This document shows positions 24,201 to 29,537 of a stretch of 29,537 nt of DNA, piece after piece. Under the pieces are notes generated by a model that saw nothing but the letters and a program-made list of their open reading frames with translations, had not been told where the DNA came from and searched no databases. The stretch comes from CAZHPA01 sp964533945 (GTDB lineage Bacteria > Bacillota > Clostridia > Lachnospirales > WRBF01): NCBI GenBank assembly GCA_964533945.1, contig CAZHPA010000024.1:1-29537 (forward strand), written 5' to 3'. The translations under genes and the position numbers were made by a program. The number at the start of each line of letters is the position of its first letter. Position 1 is the first letter of the stretch.

Positions 24201-25165
24201 AATACTATATTCCGTTCTCAAGCAACACGTTCGCCAAGCAAAGCACTTATCTTGGAGCCGATGATGTGAAATCATATATGGATTATGGGCAACTAAAGAA
24301 ATTCAAGTATTCTTATGAGGACGACAAAGAAAGCCTTGAAATGTTATTCGCCGACGTAGATGACCCACAGCAGACAATGGAAGCAATTATCAGTAAAATT
24401 ATTAACGATACTGACCCAGATTTTGGTGGAGATCGTGTTACAACTTGGCAGGATTTCAGAGAAAAAGTTGATGAACTTTCTCAACGTTCGCAGCCAATGG
24501 TAAAGGGCACGCAGCAAATGGTATCCAACGAAATATCTGTTTTGAGTTGGCGTAAGTTCAAACGTATCATTAACAAAGCTACTAAAAATGATGATATGTT
24601 TGCAAATCGTCCCGACGCTAATAAAAATGAGTGTCGCTTGACAGACGCATTAAAGCATATTGGTAAAAATGAGATTTGCGTTATTGATGTAGCTAAATTA
24701 CCCGAAGACAAACAAGCCTTCGTCTTCGGTGATTCTGTCAGGACAATCTATAGCTTAAAGTTAGGTGAATACGATGCTGAACAGAGTGTTAATCCTCCTT
24801 CAAGAATAATCATATTTATTGACGAGCTTAATAAGTATGCCTCAAAAGAAACACCGAAAACATCGCCAATTTTGAGGGAAATTCTTGATGTTACAGAACG
24901 TGGACGCTCACCTGGCGTTGTACTCTTTGGTGCTGAGCAATTTCGTTCTAATATACATCAACGTGTTACTGGTAACTGCTCTACTCACGCATATGGTCGG
25001 ACAAATTCTATTGAAACCGCAACAAAAGATTATGGTAGTTTGCCAAGTACTTATAAGAATATGCTGACTAGACTTGAGCAAGGTGATTATATGATTCAAA
25101 ATCCGATTTTCCGTTCATTGCTAAAGATAAAGTTTCCAAAACCAATATACAAGCAATTTAAGTGA
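24197..25165 (+). CDS. herA: HerA-like ATPase/translocase, C-terminal part
   Basis: The open frame carries the second half of the HerA ATPase: a variable helical insert, then Walker B IIIFIDELNKYA (Asp at codon 24821-24823), ILDVTERGRSPGVVLFGAEQ, a sensor-like stretch, VTGNCSTHAYGRTN with a probable arginine finger, and a C-terminal QGDYMIQNP closing segment. A GTG at 24197 overlaps the preceding stop and could allow coupled initiation, but homologous-looking sequence (EEPFKN) extends upstream of it in the same frame, so this is one gene split by a frameshift rather than two genes. The piece alone lacks the P-loop. Confidence 0.85.
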   Translation: MKYYIPFSSNTFAKQSTYLGADDVKSYMDYGQLKKFKYSYEDDKESLEMLFADVDDPQQTMEAIISKIINDTDPDFGGDRVTTWQDFREKVDELSQRSQPMVKGTQQMVSNEISVLSWRKFKRIINKATKNDDMFANRPDANKNECRLTDALKHIGKNEICVIDVAKLPEDKQAFVFGDSVRTIYSLKLGEYDAEQSVNPPSRIIIFIDELNKYASKETPKTSPILREILDVTERGRSPGVVLFGAEQFRSNIHQRVTGNCSTHAYGRTNSIETATKDYGSLPSTYKNMLTRLEQGDYMIQNPIFRSLLKIKFPKPIYKQFK

Positions 25166-25176
25166 GGTGTGTCACA

Positions 25177-26745
25177 TTGAATGAATACGTTTTCGGAGCA
25201 AACATCTTAGAAAATCTCACGACTGGGATGTATCAAGACTCGAAAGTTATTTATCGTGAGTACATACAAAATGCCTGTGACCAGATTGATAAGGCTGTGC
25301 GTGAGGGACTTATATCCCAGAAAGAAGGATATATTCACATTTGGCTTGAATCCGACAAACGTACAATTATTATTGAAGATAATGCTACTGGTATCTCATC
25401 TGCTGATTTTAAAAGGACTTTAGGAAACATTGCAGATTCCGATAAAAGGATTGGTGAAAACAAAGGATTTCGTGGTATTGGTAGGCTTTGTGGGCTTGCC
25501 TATTGTAAAGAGTTGCTTTTCACCTCAACATTCAAAGGCGAAACCGTGATATCAACTATGCGCTGTAACGCACAAAAAATGCGTGAACTGATTTCTAAAA
25601 ATGGACATGCCGAAAAGCTTACAGCGAATTACGTTCTGAATGAAATTAATGAATTTTCTACTTACGATACAGCAGATGTGGACGCTCATTGGTTTAAGGT
25701 TGAACTCATTGGCATTAATGACGAAAACACTGATTTGCTCGACTTCTCACAGATTAAGGAATATCTATCATTTGTGGCCCCAGTGCCTTATATAAACACC
25801 TTTATTTTCAGAAGTGAAATTCATGAACACGCTAAAAAGATTAAATATAGTATAGATGAATATAACATCACTCTTAATGGCGAGTTAGTAGTAAAAAAAT
25901 ACAAAGCAAACTTCAAAACCTCAAAAGGTGATGACGAAATTTTTGGTCTTGAATTCAAAGATATAATAGATGCAAACGGCAATCTGCTTGCTTGGATTTG
26001 GTGGGGTATATCAAGGTTTAAAGGAGTAATCCAAAAAGATTGTCAAATGCGTGGACTTCGCTTGCGTAAAGAAAATATTCAAATAGGTAATGATGATGCT
26101 TTGCAAAAACTATTCAAAGAGGATAGGGGTCATCACTATTTTGTCGGAGAGGTTTATGCTGTTGCAAAAGACCTAATTCCAAACTCCCAAAGAGATTATT
26201 TTAGGGAGAACGATACTCGCAATTTATTTGAACGGGAGTTAAAACTCTATTTCAATGATGAGCTTAAGGCCATTTATTATGGTGGTTCTGCTATTAATAG
26301 TGCATTTGACAAGATTGAATCAGCGGCCAAGAAAGAGGCAGAGTTTAGAGCAAAAGAAGCTAAAGGTGAATTTGTTAACACTATACACAGAGAAGCCGAA
26401 CTTGCTGAAATTGAAAAAGCGAAGGTTAAGGCTGGAGAAGCGAAAGCTAAAATTGAAAAGGAGAAACAAAAGGCTGACGAAAAAGACAATGCTGTTACGG
26501 GACGTTTAATCGAGCGAATCAAGACAGAACGTACAACTCATAGTAGCATAGCCACTCCAATTGCTACTCACGCTCCAAACGACAAGGTGAAGGATACAAA
26601 AATTTCTTGGCGAACTGATAAGCTGCCAACTTACAACAAACAAGAACGTAAACTTATTTCTAAAATATTCAGCATTATTGTCACCTCAACCGATAAAGAA
26701 ACTGCTGAATCTATAATCAAAAGGATTGAGGAAGAACTTCAATGA
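25177..26745 (+). CDS. Hsp90/MutL-type (GHKL) ATPase with a charged helical tail
   Basis: A 522-residue protein if started at TTG 25177, seven bases after GAGGTG; a GTG at 25162 overlaps the herA stop but lacks a ribosome site. The N-terminal ATPase shows the GHKL signature: N-box EYIQNACD (E28, N32, D35), G1 DNATGI (D68-G72) and the lid G2 GFRGIG (97-102). The middle domain resembles the Hsp90/MutL transducer region (QRDYF near residue 340). Residues about 378-440 are very rich in K, E and A and should form a long helix or coiled coil, then a small C-terminal helical domain. This is the only operon gene without a frameshift. Such ATPases act as ATP-switched clamps, so a role in loading or gating HerA-NurA is plausible but inferred. 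Confidence 0.85.
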   Translation: MNEYVFGANILENLTTGMYQDSKVIYREYIQNACDQIDKAVREGLISQKEGYIHIWLESDKRTIIIEDNATGISSADFKRTLGNIADSDKRIGENKGFRGIGRLCGLAYCKELLFTSTFKGETVISTMRCNAQKMRELISKNGHAEKLTANYVLNEINEFSTYDTADVDAHWFKVELIGINDENTDLLDFSQIKEYLSFVAPVPYINTFIFRSEIHEHAKKIKYSIDEYNITLNGELVVKKYKANFKTSKGDDEIFGLEFKDIIDANGNLLAWIWWGISRFKGVIQKDCQMRGLRLRKENIQIGNDDALQKLFKEDRGHHYFVGEVYAVAKDLIPNSQRDYFRENDTRNLFERELKLYFNDELKAIYYGGSAINSAFDKIESAAKKEAEFRAKEAKGEFVNTIHREAELAEIEKAKVKAGEAKAKIEKEKQKADEKDNAVTGRLIERIKTERTTHSSIATPIATHAPNDKVKDTKISWRTDKLPTYNKQERKLISKIFSIIVTSTDKETAESIIKRIEEELQ

Positions 26746-26870
26746 ATCGAAAAGTACTACTTATTGAACCAAATTATAATAATAAATATCCACCAATGGG
26801 TCTAATGAAATTATCCACATATTATCGTGACCGCTGTAATGATGATGTGCGTTTTTCAAAGGAAATCTAA
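26742..26870 (+). pseudogene. N-terminal piece of the radical SAM gene, before a frameshift
   Basis: ATG 26742 overlaps the stop of the ATPase gene by four bases. It encodes MNRKVLLIEPNYNNKYPPMG, then LMKLSTYYRDRCNDDVRF, the typical first strand of a cobalamin-binding radical SAM protein, before a TAA at 26868. In the -1 frame from the T-run at 26852-26856 the sequence continues FKGNLKEFAARLLCEEFYDE straight into the next entry. A T-run of five instead of six explains the break. Confidence 0.8.
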
Positions 26871-26914
26871 AAGAGTTTGCTGCAAGACTTCTTTGCGAGG
26901 AGTTTTATGATGAA

Positions 26915-28609
26915 GTGGCAACTCCAGCTTTAGGCAAGTATTTCCCAAAATTGATTGAACATATAAGAACAGGCAAATTAGCTCCCCTAGAGGCTATTTC
27001 TGATTTTCGAGGAGGTGAGCTTGAGAGTAGGCTGAAAGTGTATAGACTGCGATATAAGGCAGAGGACTTTCCAAAATTTGATGTAGTAGGCGTTACCACA
27101 CTATTCACGTTTTACTGGAGTAAAACTGTCAGCACCATTAACTATGCAAAAAAATTCTGCAAAGAGGATGGTAGAATGCTTGTCGGTGGTATTACTTCAA
27201 CTATTTTACCCGAGGAAATATTTGCAGAAACTGGCATTTGTCCGATAAACGGATTACTAAGTACGCTTGGAATATTAGATGAAGGTAATACTGATATAAT
27301 CGATGAACTGCCACTTGACTACTCTATCCTCGAAGAAATAGACCATAAATACCCTGCAAATAACGCATATTTTGGCTATATGACAAGAGGGTGCGTTAAT
27401 AAGTGTGCTTTCTGTGCTGTTCCACGGCTAGAGCCGGACTATAAAAATTACGTTAGTTTAAAGGAACAGATTAAAATTACTGAAAACCGATTCATTGCTC
27501 AAAAAGACCTTCTTTTGATGGATAACAATGTGTTTGCTTCAAAGCATTTTGATAAAATTATAGATGAGATAAAAATGTGTGGCTTTGAAAAGGGTGGAAC
27601 TTTTGTGCCGCCAAGTGAATATGGAGTTGCGATTAACAATTTGATAGATAATTACAATATCAGAGCATACATTAGAAAGATTGTTGGAATTTATAATCAA
27701 TTATCCGAGAGAATAGTTGAAGAAGCCGCGGGTGAGTTTTATTGTGAACGTGAAGAGCGAAATTTATTATATGCTGAAACGGCAACAAGAGATGAAATTA
27801 TTGAGTTTGACAAAATTGTTAGACCTCTTTACGATAAAGTGTTTAGGAAGTTAAAACGTGCTCGTTATATTGATTTCAACCAAGGGGTTGATGCACGGTT
27901 GGTAACTGATGTAAAAATGAAAAAGCTCTCAGAAATTAATATTCGCCCCCTCCGTATCGCCTTTGACCATTACTCTATGTGTGATGTTTATGTTAAGGCA
28001 ATAGAAGCTGCGGCCAGACACGGTATTACAGACTTGTCTAACTATCTACTTTACAACTTTGAAGACAAGCCGGAGGAGCTGTATTATAGAATGAAAATCA
28101 ATGTTGAACTTTGTGAAAAACTAGGAATAACGATTTACTCATTTCCAATGAAATATCACCCCATTGACGACCCAGAATATTTTCGCAATCGAGATTACAT
28201 TGGAAAACATTGGAGCCGTAAATTTATACGTGCTATCCAAGCAGTGCTGAATGCTACTAAAGGTAAAATTGGACGTGGTAAAGAATTTTTTGAAGAAGCT
28301 TTCGGTAAAGACATTGATGAGTTTAATAAAATTCTGTGGATGCCAGAAGCCTTTATCATTTACCGTCGCAAATATGATGAAGAACTTAGAGTACGGCTTG
28401 CGGAAAGATATAAGAATCATTATGACGACGAGTGCAATCTTGTGAATGAATGGTGGTCTAAATTCTCTGCCCTTGACGAAAAGCAATTACATATGATAAA
28501 AGAAATTGTGGCAAGTAATCGCTTTACTGAAGAAGTCTTAGAAACTTGCGAAGATAGTACAGTTTGTGAAGTGTTAGAATATTATCGCATAAAGCGGGAT
28601 ACAAATTGA
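26915..28609 (+). CDS. Cobalamin-binding radical SAM enzyme (main part)
   Basis: This open frame of 564 residues is the bulk of a protein that would be about 622 residues from 26742. The N-terminal region looks like a B12-binding domain (FDVVGVTTLFTFYW, MLVGGITSTILPEEIF). The radical SAM core begins with TRGCVNKCAFCAVP: cysteines at codons 27392, 27404 and 27413 form the CxxxCxxC 4Fe-4S site. Later motifs include LLLMDNNVFASKHFDKII and DFNQGVDARLV. It has a C-terminal helical extension. The GTG at 26915 is only the first start-like codon after the frameshift; family-like sequence reads upstream of it. The substrate is unknown. As the last gene of the operon it may modify nucleic acid, a nucleotide or a protein partner. 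Confidence 0.85.
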   Translation: MATPALGKYFPKLIEHIRTGKLAPLEAISDFRGGELESRLKVYRLRYKAEDFPKFDVVGVTTLFTFYWSKTVSTINYAKKFCKEDGRMLVGGITSTILPEEIFAETGICPINGLLSTLGILDEGNTDIIDELPLDYSILEEIDHKYPANNAYFGYMTRGCVNKCAFCAVPRLEPDYKNYVSLKEQIKITENRFIAQKDLLLMDNNVFASKHFDKIIDEIKMCGFEKGGTFVPPSEYGVAINNLIDNYNIRAYIRKIVGIYNQLSERIVEEAAGEFYCEREERNLLYAETATRDEIIEFDKIVRPLYDKVFRKLKRARYIDFNQGVDARLVTDVKMKKLSEINIRPLRIAFDHYSMCDVYVKAIEAAARHGITDLSNYLLYNFEDKPEELYYRMKINVELCEKLGITIYSFPMKYHPIDDPEYFRNRDYIGKHWSRKFIRAIQAVLNATKGKIGRGKEFFEEAFGKDIDEFNKILWMPEAFIIYRRKYDEELRVRLAERYKNHYDDECNLVNEWWSKFSALDEKQLHMIKEIVASNRFTEEVLETCEDSTVCEVLEYYRIKRDTN

Positions 28610-29025
28610 GGCAGTATGGTAGTATAAACGCAAATTTTTAAAGGATAATGGAGTAGAAAATTTACCTTTTTTACTTCCTTTCCTCCACATTCCAACTAAC
28701 CCCAACCCTATTAGCAACTATTTTGTATACTACTGCCTTATATGAGCCAAGATATAAATATCAAGTAAAAAAACACCCTGCCATTATAAATGAAAAAAAC
28801 ATTCATATAGGTAACAAAAATCGAACTAAGCACATAATAAAAATACAGATAGCTAGTTCCAGTTCTAGTTATTAATTTATGGCTTGTTTGTCAATTTGAT
28901 ATGTACCGTTAATTTTAACATAAAATAATATAAACAAAACTGGCTTGATGTGGAAGAATTGCCTCAAATACAAGCTTTTCCTCCGTGAAAATGGTTTTGA
29001 AATTGCTGTTCTATTCTTAAACTTT
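28610..29025. other. Intergenic stretch after the radical SAM gene
   Basis: No gene is visible. Just after the stop, AGGCAGTA(tggt)GTATA at about 28609-28625 is complementary, apart from a 4-base insertion, to TATACTACTGCCT at 28726-28738. This large interrupted inverted repeat may end the operon or mark an old insertion boundary. The remainder is AT-rich with no convincing terminator. Confidence 0.35.
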
Positions 29026-29418
29026 TTATTTTAGTGTATGCTTTAACTCTTTTTCGAGCATATCTGAACAAACTCGAAGTGCATCGAACATTGTCTTGGA
29101 CGAATCCAAAACATAATCAGATAAAGCTAAAGATTTATCGCCACAAGCAGCCTGTATTAATGCAGGCTGTATTTTTTGGTGTTTCAATTCTGTTGCCGTT
29201 CTTACTAAACTTTTTTCAATGCTACTATAGCCTGATAAAATGCGACGATAATCTGGTATAGTGTTGATAATGCCAACTAAAACAGGAGTATTAGTGCCAT
29301 ATTCATTGGATAATTCTAAAAGACTTACCAAGTCATCCATCATTTTCTGTCCTTCGATTTGCGGCATAGCAGAAATTATTTTCATAAGTTGTTCAGTTTT
29401 TTTGACGCTTATTTTCAT
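29026..29418 (-). CDS. Small helical protein of unknown function behind an XRE regulator
   Basis: The 130-residue protein is predicted all-helical, without signal peptide or membrane segment. It has a leucine-rich start (ISVKKTEQLMKIISAMPQIE) and a lysine/leucine tail (CSDMLEKELKHTLK). No family was recognised. The ATG follows AGGAT by only a few bases and lies just three bases after the stop of a partial XRE regulator, so the two are one operon. It could be a regulator partner or an antitoxin-like C-terminal domain split from the DNA-binding part; this is speculation. Confidence 0.6.
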   Translation of the reverse strand: MKISVKKTEQLMKIISAMPQIEGQKMMDDLVSLLELSNEYGTNTPVLVGIINTIPDYRRILSGYSSIEKSLVRTATELKHQKIQPALIQAACGDKSLALSDYVLDSSKTMFDALRVCSDMLEKELKHTLK

Positions 29419-29421
29419 ATC

Positions 29422-29537
29422 CTATTGATGCCTAAACTCTGTCTTGCCCGAAATATATTCTATCGTTACACTAAAATAAGTCGCTGCTTTTATTGCAAAA
29501 TTTATATCAGGTGTACGCTTGTCTGTTTCATAATTAT
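29422..29537 (-). CDS. C-terminal part of an XRE-family regulator, cut by the window end
   Basis: The minus-strand frame enters at the window edge and reads NYETDKRTPDINFAIKAATY, then FSVTIEYISGKTEFRHQ and a TAG (plus 29422-29424). The YE..KR.P....A...A.YF.V...Y..GKT pattern is the second half of a Cro/CI helix-turn-helix domain. The start lies outside the window. It is followed by the small helical protein. Confidence 0.75.
   Translation of the reverse strand, partial: NYETDKRTPDINFAIKAATYFSVTIEYISGKTEFRHQ

Noticed and set aside
24197..25165. Reading the two HerA pieces as two independent, translationally coupled genes
   Set aside because: Family-like sequence (EEPFKN) extends upstream of the GTG in the same frame, and the Walker A and B motifs are divided between the pieces, so one frameshifted gene fits better.
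23270..26870. Programmed -1 ribosomal frameshifting in the NurA, HerA and radical SAM genes
   Set aside because: None of the three sites has a proper X XXY YYZ slippery heptamer in the zero frame, and three such sites in one operon would be extraordinary.

Overview
The window is AT-rich, densely packed DNA from a low-GC Firmicute, most likely an anaerobic, motile, host- or gut-associated clostridium. Supporting signs are strong AGGAGG-type ribosome binding sites, a two-subunit class I fumarase, a clostridial TerD cluster, a chemoreceptor, and a very large secreted glycosidase with galactose-binding-type, cohesin-like and dockerin modules. No rRNA, tRNA or CRISPR array was seen.

Layout. 1-141 is the C-terminal end of a probable P-type cation ATPase. 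271-2251 is a three-gene TerD stress cluster with its own promoter and terminators. 2324-4579 is a chemoreceptor. 4602-5947 (minus) encodes the two fumarase-type hydratase subunits. 6051-12596 (minus) is one uninterrupted 2181-residue secreted GH110-type alpha-galactosidase. These look like resident genes.

From about 13.1 kb the window becomes a mosaic. 13131-16494 is a compact TetR-controlled operon for pantothenate uptake and CoA synthesis (TetR, coaB, coaC, coaX, panT). 16495-17753 holds decayed coding fragments and an internally deleted IS200/IS605 element. 17963-20916 (minus) is a TetR-regulated ABC-2 exporter cassette. 20917-21705 is mostly debris and hairpins.

21706-28609 is the most interesting part: an XRE regulator facing a tightly coupled four-gene operon that looks like a phage-defence or DNA-processing system. 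Its products are (1) a truncated SLOG/YpsA-like domain joined to a NurA-like nuclease, (2) a HerA-like hexameric ATPase/translocase, (3) an Hsp90/MutL-type (GHKL) ATPase with a charged helical tail, and (4) a cobalamin-binding radical SAM enzyme. I know of no named system with this gene set. Reading all frames shows that genes 1, 2 and 4 each carry an apparent -1 frameshift that separates conserved sequence from the main frame, while the third is intact. The neighbouring 6.5-kb gene is uninterrupted, so the operon is either decaying, phase-variable or locally mis-sequenced. The window ends with a small unknown helical protein behind another, truncated XRE regulator.
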